NCBI GenBank assembly: GCA_024346935.1
Contig: AP024878.1
Span: 806,001 to 870,000 of the forward strand
DNA: 64,000 nucleotides
Direction: 5' to 3'
From: Vibrio inusitatus
Lineage (GTDB): Bacteria > Pseudomonadota > Gammaproteobacteria > Enterobacterales > Vibrionaceae
Part shown: piece by piece, positions 17,802-27,665 of the stretch
How positions within the stretch are numbered: position 1 is the stretch's first letter
Layout of the letters: each line of letters begins with the position of its first letter
Program-made: the position numbers and the translations under genes
Notes under the pieces: generated by a model
Seen by the model: the letters and a program-made list of their open reading frames with translations, nothing else
Told to the model about the DNA's origin: nothing
Databases searched by the model: none

Positions 17802-19466
17802 TTAGTAAGCTTCGTTGTGAACCGCTTTAACTGCTCGACCTGAAGGATCGGCGTTGTTCTTAAACGATTCATCCCATTCAATCGCTTTTGCTGAAGAGCA
17901 GGCTACCGATGGGCCACCAGGAACACATTCTGCTGCAGACGGCAGTGGGAACAAGTCTTCAAAGATCTCGCGGTACACATAACCTTCTTTAGTGAGAGGT
18001 GTGTTGTACGGGAAGCGGAATTTAGCGGTTTCCATTTGCTGGTCCGTTACCTTCGCTTCTGCTACCTCTCGCAAGGTATCAATCCAGCTGTAGCCTACGC
18101 CATCAGAGAACTGTTCTTTTTGACGCCAAGCAATTGCTTCTGGAAGGTAGTGTTCAAAGCACTCACGTAGGATGTGTTTTTCCATCTTACCGTTGCCACA
18201 CATTTTGTCGGCTGGGTTTAGACGCATTGCCACATCAATAAATTCTTTATCTAGGAAAGGCACACGACCTTCTACGCCCCATGCAGCTAATGATTTGTTT
18301 GCACGAGCACAGTCAAACATGTTGAGAGCTAGTAGCTTGCGTACTGTCTCTTCGTGGAACTCTTGTGCATTTGGTGCCTTGTGGAAGTACAGGTAGCCGC
18401 CAAAGATTTCATCTGCACCTTCACCAGAAAGTACCATCTTGATGCCCATCGCCTTGATCTTGCGACCCATCAAGAACATAGGGGTTGACGCACGGATTGT
18501 GGTCACATCATAGGTTTCAATGTGGTAGATAACATCACGAATCGCATCCAAGCCTTCTTGAATCGTGTACGTCATTTCATGGTGAACTGTGCCGATTTGA
18601 TCGGCTACTTCACGAGCCGCTTTCAAATCTGGCGCACCCTCAAGGCCAACAGCAAATGAGTGCAGTTGTGGCCACCATGCTTCTGACTGACCGTCATCTT
18701 CAACACGCATTGCGGCGAAGCGTTTTGCGACAGCTGAGGTGATAGAAGAATCCAAACCACCAGACAATAATACGCCGTATGGCACGTCGGTCATTAGCTG
18801 ACGCTTAACTGCAGCTTCAAGCGCTTCAGTTAGATCTTCTTTGCTAGTGGAGTTGCCTTGAACTGCTGCGTATTCGTTCCAGTCACGGATGTAGTAACGT
18901 GTTGGAGCGAGTGCGCCTGACTCTAAGTAGGAGCCTGGAGGGAATTCGCTGACTGTTTTACACACAGGTACCAGTGCTTTCATTTCTGAAGCGAGGTAGA
19001 AATTTCCGTGCTCATCATGACCTTGATACAGTGGAATGATACCAATATGGTCACGACCAATGAGGTACGTTTCTTTTTCTTCATCGTAAAGAATAAACGC
19101 AAAGATACCATTTAGCTCTTCAAGTAAGTCTGCACCCATATCTTGATAGAGTGCGAGGATAACTTCACAGTCAGAATCTGTTTGGAAGTCGTACTTTCCT
19201 TCGTAACGTGCTCGGATTTCTTTATGGTTGTATATCTCACCATTAACCGCTAGAACCAATTTTTTATCTGGGCTATATAGAGGTTGTGCGCCACTGTTTA
19301 GGCCAACAATAGCCAAACGTTCGTGCGCCAGAATCGCTTTCTCTGATGAGTAAATACCAGACCAATCAGGTCCGCGGTGACGAAGTTTCTTCGACATCTC
19401 TAACGCCAATGGGCGAAGTTTCTCTGCATCACTTTTTATGTCGAGGATACCAAATACCGAACACAT
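17802..19466 (-). CDS. asnB: Asparagine synthetase B (glutamine-hydrolysing)
   Basis: The 554-residue product, the same length as E. coli AsnB, begins MCSVFGI, so Cys2 becomes the N-terminal nucleophile of the glutaminase domain (to about residue 200). The synthetase domain follows, with the pyrophosphate loop SGGLDSS and VLSGEGADEIFGGY. It makes asparagine from aspartate, glutamine and ATP. AAGGAAG precedes the ATG. Confidence 0.97.
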   Translation of the reverse strand: MCSVFGILDIKSDAEKLRPLALEMSKKLRHRGPDWSGIYSSEKAILAHERLAIVGLNSGAQPLYSPDKKLVLAVNGEIYNHKEIRARYEGKYDFQTDSDCEVILALYQDMGADLLEELNGIFAFILYDEEKETYLIGRDHIGIIPLYQGHDEHGNFYLASEMKALVPVCKTVSEFPPGSYLESGALAPTRYYIRDWNEYAAVQGNSTSKEDLTEALEAAVKRQLMTDVPYGVLLSGGLDSSITSAVAKRFAAMRVEDDGQSEAWWPQLHSFAVGLEGAPDLKAAREVADQIGTVHHEMTYTIQEGLDAIRDVIYHIETYDVTTIRASTPMFLMGRKIKAMGIKMVLSGEGADEIFGGYLYFHKAPNAQEFHEETVRKLLALNMFDCARANKSLAAWGVEGRVPFLDKEFIDVAMRLNPADKMCGNGKMEKHILRECFEHYLPEAIAWRQKEQFSDGVGYSWIDTLREVAEAKVTDQQMETAKFRFPYNTPLTKEGYVYREIFEDLFPLPSAAECVPGGPSVACSSAKAIEWDESFKNNADPSGRAVKAVHNEAY

Positions 19467-19653
19467 ATATCTTCCTTATAAATTCATTTCCGTATGTGTT
19501 CAATTTGCCATTGTCGCTAAAAAAAGCAACCCACTAACCAATATTTAAATAATCAAAGAGTGACTAAGGTTGAATTTATTTAATAAAAAAGAACTTTTAT
19601 TAGATGGTATCTAATTTAAGTCAACAATTAGACGATACAGAGTAGAGCTAGAC

Positions 19654-20814
19654 CTAGCTGGCAATAAAGTAATTATTGCGACCGCCTGATTTGACGCGGT
19701 ATAGGGCTTGGTCTGCACGCTCAAAAAATGACACTTTGTCCATAGAGTGTGAATCAAATTCACAACCGCCGATACTGACGGTAAGATGCGATTGAATCGG
19801 ATGAGGAATGGCGAGTTCATTGATGGTATGTAAAATTTGTTGTGCGAGTAATTCGAGTCCTTTGCTATGTGTATCAGGAAGCAAAAGCACAAACTCTTCT
19901 CCGCCATAACGAGCGACGATATCCGTTGGCCGTTTAGCCACTTTTTCTAGGGCTTTTGCCACCTTTGTTAAATAGACATCCCCTGTATGATGTCCCAGCT
20001 GGTCATTTACCATTTTGAAATGATCGATATCTATTATCAATAACCCTAAAGGTGCCGATGAGCGCGTAGTCCTTTTTATTTCGTTTCTTAAATGTTGATC
20101 GAAGTAACCGCGGTTGAAGATTCCAGTCAGTGCGTCTTTACCGATTAATTGCTGAAGCTGTTTCTTCTGAGCTTCTAGTTCCATTAGTTGTATGGTGATT
20201 TGTTTTTTGGCTTTCCATTGCTCTTTGTCGTAAATGAAAGCTTGTAACTTGGTTTTATAATGGTCATTACCTAAATAAAGCATCCAACCAAACATGATGG
20301 AAAGAGAGATAAGTAAGTGTATGGAGGTGATTGTTGCGTCTTGGGCTACATCAACAATCCAGAATCCTGTCATTAAGCTAAAACCCCATACATAAATGAT
20401 TTCTCTGATACGTAGGATCATCATCTTAGCCATAGCGGTAACCAAGATTACTGAAAGAGGCGACAGAGTGACGGATAGAGTGATCATAGCGGCATGTTGT
20501 GCTGCTAGCATGTTTGAGACTAAGAACAGGCACGCTAGATTACTGTTGTTGTTCGCGGGCAACTTTATCAGAATGAATCTGAAGAGCAAAAAGACTAACG
20601 GCAGTACATAGACCATGTAAAAATGAAAAAAGGAGTTAACCTCTTCTTCTATTAATAGAAAACTTCGAGCTTCCCAAAGAGGCATAAAAATGCCAAGCGA
20701 CAGCATTGATAGTGCAAGGATAGGAAGCCAGAATTTTAATTGCTTTTTATTGTTTTCCGCTACATAGGCATTGAAACCACGAGGAAGGTCGTCGGTGTTG
20801 AAGGTCGGAATCAC
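19654..20814 (-). CDS. Membrane-bound GGDEF diguanylate cyclase
   Basis: The 386-residue product has about six hydrophobic helices in residues 25-190, a short coiled-coil-like stretch (QLMELEAQKKQLQQLIG) and a complete GGDEF domain (residues about 215-385). The active loop is RYGGEEF and a product-inhibition site RPTD lies five residues before GGEEF. It should therefore be an active c-di-GMP synthase with feedback inhibition. There is no EAL domain. The membrane part is not a sensor family I recognise. It is transcribed alone, downstream of the antiporter gene but behind its terminator. Confidence 0.9.
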   Translation of the reverse strand: MIPTFNTDDLPRGFNAYVAENNKKQLKFWLPILALSMLSLGIFMPLWEARSFLLIEEEVNSFFHFYMVYVLPLVFLLFRFILIKLPANNNSNLACLFLVSNMLAAQHAAMITLSVTLSPLSVILVTAMAKMMILRIREIIYVWGFSLMTGFWIVDVAQDATITSIHLLISLSIMFGWMLYLGNDHYKTKLQAFIYDKEQWKAKKQITIQLMELEAQKKQLQQLIGKDALTGIFNRGYFDQHLRNEIKRTTRSSAPLGLLIIDIDHFKMVNDQLGHHTGDVYLTKVAKALEKVAKRPTDIVARYGGEEFVLLLPDTHSKGLELLAQQILHTINELAIPHPIQSHLTVSIGGCEFDSHSMDKVSFFERADQALYRVKSGGRNNYFIAS

Positions 20815-20902
20815 ACATACTCACTCGAAAAAGGTTTTGTATCAATAATAGAACAAGTCTGAACCAAAAAAGGAATATTCCTTATTATCAATGAAATAAA
20901 GT

Positions 20903-20933
20903 AAATCGAGCCCTCTTTGAGGGCTCGATTTTG
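20903..20933 (-). terminator. Terminator after the CPA2 antiporter
   Basis: AAATCGAGCCCTC and GAGGGCTCGATTT form a 13-bp stem immediately after the antiporter stop codon. Confidence 0.8.
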
Positions 20934-20935
20934 CT

Positions 20936-22525
20936 TTATTTCATGGTTGTGAAATTCGGATTTAATGTATCACATACATGCCGAGCAAATCCGCTTCCCG
21001 CTTCTCTATAAATATCAAAGGCTGCATCGGCGCCAAGTTCGATAAACTGCTCAACCTGATCTTGATATTCGGCAATAGCGGCTATTTTTCCTTGGTAACC
21101 TCGTAGTCGCAATTGTTCTAAGGCGTAGCGATTACCTTGGTTATTTGGAATGGCAAGCAAGACTAATTTAATCTGATCCAGATTTTGAATGCGTTCCCAA
21201 AAGTCGGAGTCGGTAACATCGCCACAGATGGTATTTCTAGCATGGCGTTGGTGATGGTCCGCTGTATCATTTCGTATTTCTATACCTAAACAAATATCAC
21301 CGTGGCGCTCAGTGAGTTCATCGTAGGCACCAGTACCAATTCGACCCATACCGAGAACCATAACCTGAGCTTGGCCAACACCAATAAACTGGTCTCGGAT
21401 ATTAATTTTGGCATCACTATGTTCTTTAAGCCAACTGGCACTGCGGCGATAGATGCTATTACTAAAGCGATTAAGAGGGGCTGCAATAATAAATGAAATT
21501 GAAACGGCTAGGGCTATAGAGACCATAATATCTCCGGAGATCCAACCCTGCTTGTAAGCTAAACCACCGACAATTAAACCAAATTCACTGAAATTAAACA
21601 GCGTTAACGACGCAAGTAGTGACGTTCGTACCCGAAATTTGAATCGGTCTAATATCAAGTAATACAGAATTCCTTTGACTGGCAATAGCAGCATGAATAC
21701 CAAAGCCAGAATCAATCCAGCCAAAGTCGGCTGTTCAGAAAGACCGATGTTGAGAAAGAAACAGACCAAGAACATTTCTTTCAAATTAAACAGAGATTTA
21801 GAAAGCTCGGAAGACTTGCTATGTCCGGCAAGGAGCATACCAAGAATTAGAGCGCCTAGGTCGCCTTTGACACCCACTAATTCAAATAACCCAGCCCCCA
21901 CTACTAACGCAAAGAAGATACCACCAAGCACCAATAACTCACCGTGACCCACTTTATCTAGTACTTTATAAAAGAGCGGGCGGACTAACGGCAGAGCGAA
22001 AAGGAAAATGGCATACCATTCAGGGACTTTACCTGTCGATACGGTAAGAAAAGCCACGGCAAAGATATCTTGCATGACTAAGATACCAATAGCTAATGTG
22101 CCGTAGACTGAGTTTATCTCACCATTATCTTGTAGGGCTTTAATGGCAAATACGGTACTAGAAAAAGAGAGTGCAAAACCCAAGATAATGAGTTGTTCAA
22201 AGGACATATCCGCGAAAAGACTGACACCGATAACCTGCAGAGCGACTAAACAAAAAGTAAAGAAGGCGGTAGAAGCTAGGTTGTGCAGGGTTGCACCAGC
22301 CCAAATCTCTTTGGACAGTAACACCTTAATATCAAGCTTTAGGCCGATAGTGAATAACAGTAAGGTAACGCCAAGATCAGCAAGCTGATTGATTGCATCG
22401 TTGCTTTCGAAACCAAAGGCATTGAGAGTGAAGCCAGCCAGTAAAAAACCGACAAGGGGAGGGAGGTTGCAGCGTTGCGCGACAAAGCCAGCAACAAAAG
22501 CGCCCAAGATGAGCATTATATCCAT
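20936..22525 (-). CDS. CPA2-family monovalent cation/proton antiporter with a TrkA-N domain (KefB/YbaL-like)
   Basis: The 529-residue product has about twelve membrane segments over residues 1-370, with the CPA2 hallmark GVTLLLFTIGLKLD, followed by a Rossmann nucleotide-binding domain (VMVLGMGRIGTGAYDEL). The layout resembles YbaL/KefB potassium efflux systems, but the final region is shorter. It probably exchanges K+ or Na+ for H+ in the inner membrane, gated by nucleotide. It lies 70 bp behind nagC on the same strand; co-transcription with nag is possible but not shown. Confidence 0.85.
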   Translation of the reverse strand: MDIMLILGAFVAGFVAQRCNLPPLVGFLLAGFTLNAFGFESNDAINQLADLGVTLLLFTIGLKLDIKVLLSKEIWAGATLHNLASTAFFTFCLVALQVIGVSLFADMSFEQLIILGFALSFSSTVFAIKALQDNGEINSVYGTLAIGILVMQDIFAVAFLTVSTGKVPEWYAIFLFALPLVRPLFYKVLDKVGHGELLVLGGIFFALVVGAGLFELVGVKGDLGALILGMLLAGHSKSSELSKSLFNLKEMFLVCFFLNIGLSEQPTLAGLILALVFMLLLPVKGILYYLILDRFKFRVRTSLLASLTLFNFSEFGLIVGGLAYKQGWISGDIMVSIALAVSISFIIAAPLNRFSNSIYRRSASWLKEHSDAKINIRDQFIGVGQAQVMVLGMGRIGTGAYDELTERHGDICLGIEIRNDTADHHQRHARNTICGDVTDSDFWERIQNLDQIKLVLLAIPNNQGNRYALEQLRLRGYQGKIAAIAEYQDQVEQFIELGADAAFDIYREAGSGFARHVCDTLNPNFTTMK

Positions 22526-22595
22526 TTATGCAGTCTCGAAAGTGGTTGATAATTTGGCGCATATTCAACCACAAACGAGTCTGAGATGATTGAAC

Positions 22596-23816
22596 TTATT
22601 GCGTAGAATCCATCAATTTTTGTAACAATATGCCATTTAACATGGCTCGTTTAACAATTGCAAACGCCCCCATTGTCGGATGTTGCTCTAGTTCAGAGCA
22701 GACGATGGGTAAATCTTTGTGAAACGCAGTGAGCGATTGGCTGTTTACGTTCCTTTGAATGGCAGGGAATAATACCTCTTTTGCCTTGGTAATATCACCA
22801 GCAATGACGATCTTTTGTGGATTGAACAAGTTGATTACAATTGCTGCTGCTTTACCGAGCTGGTCGCCTACTCGCACAATGCTTTGTGTTGCTAATGCAT
22901 CACCACTAAGAGCATGTTTGCAAATAGCATTTATGGTGACTTGAGGCTCATCGGCAAGTGTAGAATTATAGCCTTGCGCTAAACGTGCTTTTACACCTTT
23001 AATAATTGCAGGGTTAGCCGCAATAGTCTCTAGGCAACCAAAGTTACCACACTGGCACTGCTCACCAAGAGGGTCCACTTGAATGTGACCAATTTCGCCT
23101 ACGTTTCGGTTTGAACCCAAGAAAACCTGACCTCCAGCCATAATGCCGGAACCGGTGCCGCGGTGTACACTGATTAGGATTGAATCCTTGCAATCGCGTG
23201 TTGCGCCAAAATAATGCTCAGCGAGAGCCATACCACGAATGTCGTTTCCTACGAAACACTCGGTCTTAAATTCATCTTTTAAGATCTGAGCCAAAGGCAG
23301 ATTATCAATCTTGGTGTTAGGCATGTATTGCACAACACCCACATCAGGATTAACCAAACCAGGTAAAATCACACCAATAGCAATTAAGTTGTGAGATATG
23401 CCTTCATTGCTGGCTTTGAAAAGCTTAATCTTATCAAAGATTTGCCCCACTAATTGCTCTTGATCGCTGTACTGAATTGCAGATTCACTTTGTGCGAGGA
23501 TCTCTCCGCTAAGGTCATGCAGAGACAACTGAATATAATCTCGCCCAACACGCACTGCGATTGAGTGAAATGGAGTCACCTGTGTGGTTAGGGATATCGC
23601 TCGTCGGCCACCGGTAGAGGCTTGCTGAGCAACCTCTTGTACGAGATTACATTCCAATAGCTGACGAGTGATCTTAGTGACACTTGCTGGCGCTAAATGG
23701 CTTAATTCCGCAATCTGAATGCGTGAGATAGGCCCTTTCTGATCAATCAGTCGATAGACAGCTGCGCTGTTCAACTGTTTTACTAGGTCTACATTGCCAA
23801 TTTGTCCGCCAGTCAT
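22596..23816 (-). CDS. nagC: NagC, ROK-family repressor of the N-acetylglucosamine regulon
   Basis: The 406-residue product has a winged helix at residues 15-75 (ISRIQIAELSHLAPASVTKI) and a ROK domain with its zinc motif CQCGNFGCLE and the sugar-binding GHIQVDP. Length matches E. coli NagC. It is third in nagB-nagA-nagC, with a 2-bp gap after nagA. GlcNAc-6-phosphate is the family's inducer. A palindromic NagC-like box lies between nagB and nagE. Confidence 0.95.
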   Translation of the reverse strand: MTGGQIGNVDLVKQLNSAAVYRLIDQKGPISRIQIAELSHLAPASVTKITRQLLECNLVQEVAQQASTGGRRAISLTTQVTPFHSIAVRVGRDYIQLSLHDLSGEILAQSESAIQYSDQEQLVGQIFDKIKLFKASNEGISHNLIAIGVILPGLVNPDVGVVQYMPNTKIDNLPLAQILKDEFKTECFVGNDIRGMALAEHYFGATRDCKDSILISVHRGTGSGIMAGGQVFLGSNRNVGEIGHIQVDPLGEQCQCGNFGCLETIAANPAIIKGVKARLAQGYNSTLADEPQVTINAICKHALSGDALATQSIVRVGDQLGKAAAIVINLFNPQKIVIAGDITKAKEVLFPAIQRNVNSQSLTAFHKDLPIVCSELEQHPTMGAFAIVKRAMLNGILLQKLMDSTQ

Positions 23817-23818
23817 AA

Positions 23819-24955
23819 TTATCCCTGTATAAATTGACCGTTTACTACGGTCGCTTTAACGTTAAAGTCATTGTTAAAAATGGTAAGGTTCGCAATCATA
23901 TCAGGTTTTACACGACCAAGTTTGTGGTCCATACCGATTGCTTTTGCTGGATACAATGTTGCCATGCGTAGTGTTTCATCAAGAGATAAACCTACATGCT
24001 TAACGCAGTTCTCTACTGCTTCAATCATGGTAAGTGCAGAGCCACCTAATGTGCCGTCTTCACCTACACACATTCCATCACGAACGTACACCGTTTTGCC
24101 GACAAAATTGAACTGGTCCATCTCTGCGCCTGCTGGAGCCGTTGCATCTGTGACTAGTACCAGTTTTTCACCCTTGAGTTTATGTGCGATGCGGATGTTA
24201 GCATAGTCTACATGATGCCCATCAACGATAATGCCCGCATAGACGTCTGGAGTATCGAATATAGCGCCAACGACACCTGGCTCACGACCTGTCATCGGAG
24301 TCATGGCGTTAAATAGGTGAGTTGCAAAGGTAATGCCTTGCTCAAAACTATCACGTGCTTGTTGATACGTTGCTGCTGTGTGACCGATTGAGACAACAAT
24401 CCCTGCCTCTTTAAGTTGCTTGATGTGCTCTGGCCTGTTTTGTTCAGGAGCTAAGGTTACCTTAGCCACTAGTTCTGAATGTTGGCAGATAAAGCTGATC
24501 ATCGCATCGTCTGATTGACGAATATAAGACTCTGTATGAATGCCTTTTCTTGCAAGGTTCAGATAAGGGCCTTCAAGGTGTAGACCGAGTGATTGATGTT
24601 TATTTTGCTCCTGATATTTGCGCTGAGCTTCGATTGCGCTGCGCATACTTTCATCTGAAGAGGTGATCAGGGTTGGCAGAAAACTTGTGCAGCCAGATTT
24701 TAGGTTAGCTTCGTGCATAATCTGCATGGTTTCAGGCGAGATGTCGTCGTTGATCATCACACCACCACAGCCATTTAATTGAAGATCGATGAAGCCAGGG
24801 CTTAAGTTTGCACCTTCTAGATCGATACGTTCAATACCAGTGTCTAATGTTTCTTCAAGGCATACAGCTTTGATTCGGTCGTTCTCAATGACTACCGCGT
24901 GGTTAAATAAAGTGTCGCTACCCGTGAACACGGTGCAGTTCGTTAATGCATACAT
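23819..24955 (-). CDS. nagA: N-acetylglucosamine-6-phosphate deacetylase
   Basis: The 378-residue product is an amidohydrolase with the metal and substrate motifs of NagA ([33 protein letters not shown]). It converts GlcNAc-6-phosphate to glucosamine-6-phosphate and acetate. It lies between nagB (15 bp away) and nagC (2 bp away) on one transcript. Confidence 0.97.
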   Translation of the reverse strand: MYALTNCTVFTGSDTLFNHAVVIENDRIKAVCLEETLDTGIERIDLEGANLSPGFIDLQLNGCGGVMINDDISPETMQIMHEANLKSGCTSFLPTLITSSDESMRSAIEAQRKYQEQNKHQSLGLHLEGPYLNLARKGIHTESYIRQSDDAMISFICQHSELVAKVTLAPEQNRPEHIKQLKEAGIVVSIGHTAATYQQARDSFEQGITFATHLFNAMTPMTGREPGVVGAIFDTPDVYAGIIVDGHHVDYANIRIAHKLKGEKLVLVTDATAPAGAEMDQFNFVGKTVYVRDGMCVGEDGTLGGSALTMIEAVENCVKHVGLSLDETLRMATLYPAKAIGMDHKLGRVKPDMIANLTIFNNDFNVKATVVNGQFIQG

Positions 24956-24970
24956 ACTTGCTGCTCCTAA

Positions 24971-25771
24971 TTAAAGATCTTTGATATTTTCCGCTTCTAA
25001 CTCGCGGAAGTATTTAAGGGTTTTGACTTTCAATTCTTGAGAAGCCGGTGAGTCCGCGACAATAACGGCTTTTGAGTGCATCTGCATTGCGCTCACAGTC
25101 CATAGGTGATTCACCGAACCTTCTACTGCAGCTTGCAGTGCCTGCGCTTTGTTGTGACCAGTAATAAGTACCATCACTTCTTCTGCATCGAGAAGCGTCG
25201 CAACACCGATAGTTAACGCATACTTAGGTACTTGGTTAATGTCGCCATCAAAGAAACGAGAGTTAGCAATGCGAGTTTTTTCGGTCAGCGTTTTAATACG
25301 AGTGCGAGACGAAAGAGACGATGCTGGCTCGTTAAATGCGATATGGCCATCATGACCCACGCCACCCATAAATAAGTTAATGCGGCCATAAGATTTAATC
25401 TTGGCTTCATAAGCGCGGCACACGGCATCATGGTCTTCTGTGGTGCCATCCAACAAGTTTATGTTTTGCTCTTGAATGTCAACATGGTTGAAGAAATTCT
25501 CATACATAAAGGTGCGGTACGACTCTGGGTGATCGCTAGGCAGGCCAACGTATTCATCCATATTGAAGGTCACCACATTCTTAAAGCTCACTTCTCCCGC
25601 TGTGTACATTTCTATTAAGTACTTGTAGGTATTGAGCGGCGTACCACCGGTAGGTAGACCAAGCACAAAAGGTCTGTCAGCGGTTGGGCCAAACTTATTT
25701 ATAGTATTGACAATATGTCGAGCAGACCAACGACCGACGTCTGCGCTTGTTTCTAGTGGGATGAGCCTCAC
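24971..25771 (-). CDS. nagB: Glucosamine-6-phosphate deaminase
   Basis: The 266-residue product, the length of E. coli NagB, has FNMDEYVGL with the catalytic Asp and [14 protein letters not shown] with the catalytic His. It converts glucosamine-6-phosphate to fructose-6-phosphate and ammonia. It is the first gene of the nagBAC operon and divergent from nagE. Confidence 0.98.
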   Translation of the reverse strand: MRLIPLETSADVGRWSARHIVNTINKFGPTADRPFVLGLPTGGTPLNTYKYLIEMYTAGEVSFKNVVTFNMDEYVGLPSDHPESYRTFMYENFFNHVDIQEQNINLLDGTTEDHDAVCRAYEAKIKSYGRINLFMGGVGHDGHIAFNEPASSLSSRTRIKTLTEKTRIANSRFFDGDINQVPKYALTIGVATLLDAEEVMVLITGHNKAQALQAAVEGSVNHLWTVSAMQMHSKAVIVADSPASQELKVKTLKYFRELEAENIKDL

Positions 25772-25900
25772 GGTGGATACCTCGCCAAGATTTAAAAATT
25801 TATTTAATTGTGCTTAGTATACTCAAAATGATTGTTATTTTTAAGTGTGAAATAAGTTTTATGATCTATCTAACAAAAACAGGCTGTCTACACGCTTTGC

Positions 25901-25916
25901 TATGACTTGGCTCACG
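25901..25916. promoter_or_regulatory. CRP-like site between nagB and nagE
   Basis: TATGA-n6-TCACG differs from TGTGA-n6-TCACA by one base in each half. It stands 117 bp before nagE and 130 bp before nagB, a plausible place for shared catabolite activation. Confidence 0.45.
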
Positions 25917-25930
25917 TTTTATAGGGTTTT

Positions 25931-25947
25931 AATTTGCGACGCAAATT
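25931..25947. promoter_or_regulatory. NagC-like operator between nagB and nagE
   Basis: AATTTGCGACGCAAATT is a perfect palindrome around a central A in AT-rich flanks, much like the CG...CG-centred, AT-flanked NagC boxes of enterobacteria. It lies 86 bp before the nagE start. Confidence 0.65.
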
Positions 25948-26032
25948 TAAGCCATTAAGATGAAGAGGACTAAATTAATCAGCTAAAAAAAGTTTTAGAC
26001 TTATTTTCAGATTCCTCAGGGGGAGAAGTAAC

Positions 26033-27493
26033 GTGAACATTCTTGGATATTTTCAGAAGGTAGGTAAGGCGCTAATGGTGCCGGTTGCTACGCTACCAGC
26101 AGCAGCGATACTCATGGGTATTGGTTATTGGATTGACCCAACCGGTTGGGGTGGTAACAGTGCATTAGCTGGCTTCCTTATCAAAGCGGGTGCGGCAATC
26201 ATCGACAACATGTCTTGGCTGTTCGCTGTAGGTGTTGCTTACGGTATGTCTAAAGATAAAGATGGTGCAGCGGCACTCTCTGGTCTTGTGATGATGTATG
26301 TTGTTACTACTCTTCTATCTCCTGGTGCAGTAGCACAGATTCAAGGTATTAGCGGCGACGCAGTTCCTGCAGCATTTGGTAAGATTCAAAACCAATTCGT
26401 AGGTATTCTTGTGGGTATTATCTCTGCTGAGATCTACAACCGCTTCTCTACTGTTGAATTGCACAAAGCGCTAGCATTCTTCTCTGGTAAGCGCCTCGTT
26501 CCTATCTTGACGTCTTTTGCTGGTATCGTAATGGCATTCGTACTTATGTACGTATGGCCTGCAATCTACGATGGCCTTGTACACTTCGGTGAGTCTATCC
26601 AAGGTATGGGTTCTGTAGGTGCTGGTATCTACGCATTCTTTAACCGTCTACTTATTCCTGTTGGTCTTCACCACGCATTGAACTCAGTATTCTGGTTCGA
26701 CGTTGCAGGTATTAACGACATCCCTAACTTCCTAGGTGGCGCTAAGTCTATCGCAGAAGGTACTGGTATCGTCGGTGTAACTGGTATGTACCAAGCGGGC
26801 TTCTTCCCAATCATGATGTTTGGTCTACCGGGTGCAGCACTCGCTATCTACCACACGTCAAAGTCTAAGAACAAAGAAAAAGTAGCATCTATCATGATTG
26901 CTGCAGGTTTCGCTTCTTTCTTCACGGGTGTAACCGAGCCACTAGAATTCTCATTCATGTTCCTAGCTCCAGCACTATATGTTCTGCACGCTGTTATGAC
27001 AGGTATCTCTGTATACATCGCAGCATCAATGGAGTGGATTGCAGGCTTTGGCTTCTCAGCAGGTCTTGTGGATATGGTTCTATCTAGCCGCAACCCGCTT
27101 GCGAAAGATTGGTACATGCTGATTCTACAAGGCTTTGCATTCTTCGCTATCTACTACGCAGTGTTCCGTACTGTTATCGTTAAGTTTGGTCTTAAAACAC
27201 CAGGTCGTGAAGATGATGATGAAGAGCAGTCGGGCACAAAGGCTTCAGAAGATACGTCAGAGCTTGCTCAGCAGTACCTTAAAGCTCTAGGTGGTCACAG
27301 CAACATTACTAACATCGATGCATGTATTACTCGTCTACGTCTTACTCTAAATGACACCAGTGTCATTAGTGAAAAAGAGCTTAAAGACTTAGGTGCTATG
27401 GGTGTAGTGAAACTAGGTTCAAATAACGTTCAAGTTATCCTTGGTCCACTTGCTGAAATTATTGCCGGTGAGATGAAGCGTCTGCCAGCATAA
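26033..27493 (+). CDS. nagE: N-acetylglucosamine PTS transporter, IICB type (NagE)
   Basis: The 486-residue product has a PTS IIC membrane domain (residues 1-375, with GLHHALNSVFWF) and a IIB domain (about 405-480) with the phosphorylated Cys in NIDACITRLRLTL. It lacks the C-terminal IIA domain present in the 648-residue E. coli NagE, so a IIA of the glucose type must be supplied in trans. The start is GTG at 26033 after GGGGGAG. It is divergent from nagBAC and followed by a strong terminator. Confidence 0.93.
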   Translation: MNILGYFQKVGKALMVPVATLPAAAILMGIGYWIDPTGWGGNSALAGFLIKAGAAIIDNMSWLFAVGVAYGMSKDKDGAAALSGLVMMYVVTTLLSPGAVAQIQGISGDAVPAAFGKIQNQFVGILVGIISAEIYNRFSTVELHKALAFFSGKRLVPILTSFAGIVMAFVLMYVWPAIYDGLVHFGESIQGMGSVGAGIYAFFNRLLIPVGLHHALNSVFWFDVAGINDIPNFLGGAKSIAEGTGIVGVTGMYQAGFFPIMMFGLPGAALAIYHTSKSKNKEKVASIMIAAGFASFFTGVTEPLEFSFMFLAPALYVLHAVMTGISVYIAASMEWIAGFGFSAGLVDMVLSSRNPLAKDWYMLILQGFAFFAIYYAVFRTVIVKFGLKTPGREDDDEEQSGTKASEDTSELAQQYLKALGGHSNITNIDACITRLRLTLNDTSVISEKELKDLGAMGVVKLGSNNVQVILGPLAEIIAGEMKRLPA

Positions 27494-27543
27494 ATGCTGA
27501 GAAATATTACGATTATTTCGTACTGAAATTGTGTTTAATGCAG

Positions 27544-27572
27544 AATGCCTCCCTTGGGAGGCATTTTTTTTA
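27544..27572 (+). terminator. Terminator after nagE
   Basis: AATGCCTCCC and GGGAGGCATT form a 10-bp stem with two loop bases, followed by seven or more T. Confidence 0.92.
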
Positions 27573-27665
27573 CCTTTCATAACACAAACATCTAGATTTA
27601 GTTGTTTAGACGAATACAATGTAGGGCGTAATAGAACTTTAAAATTGAACCATGAGGTGTTGTAG

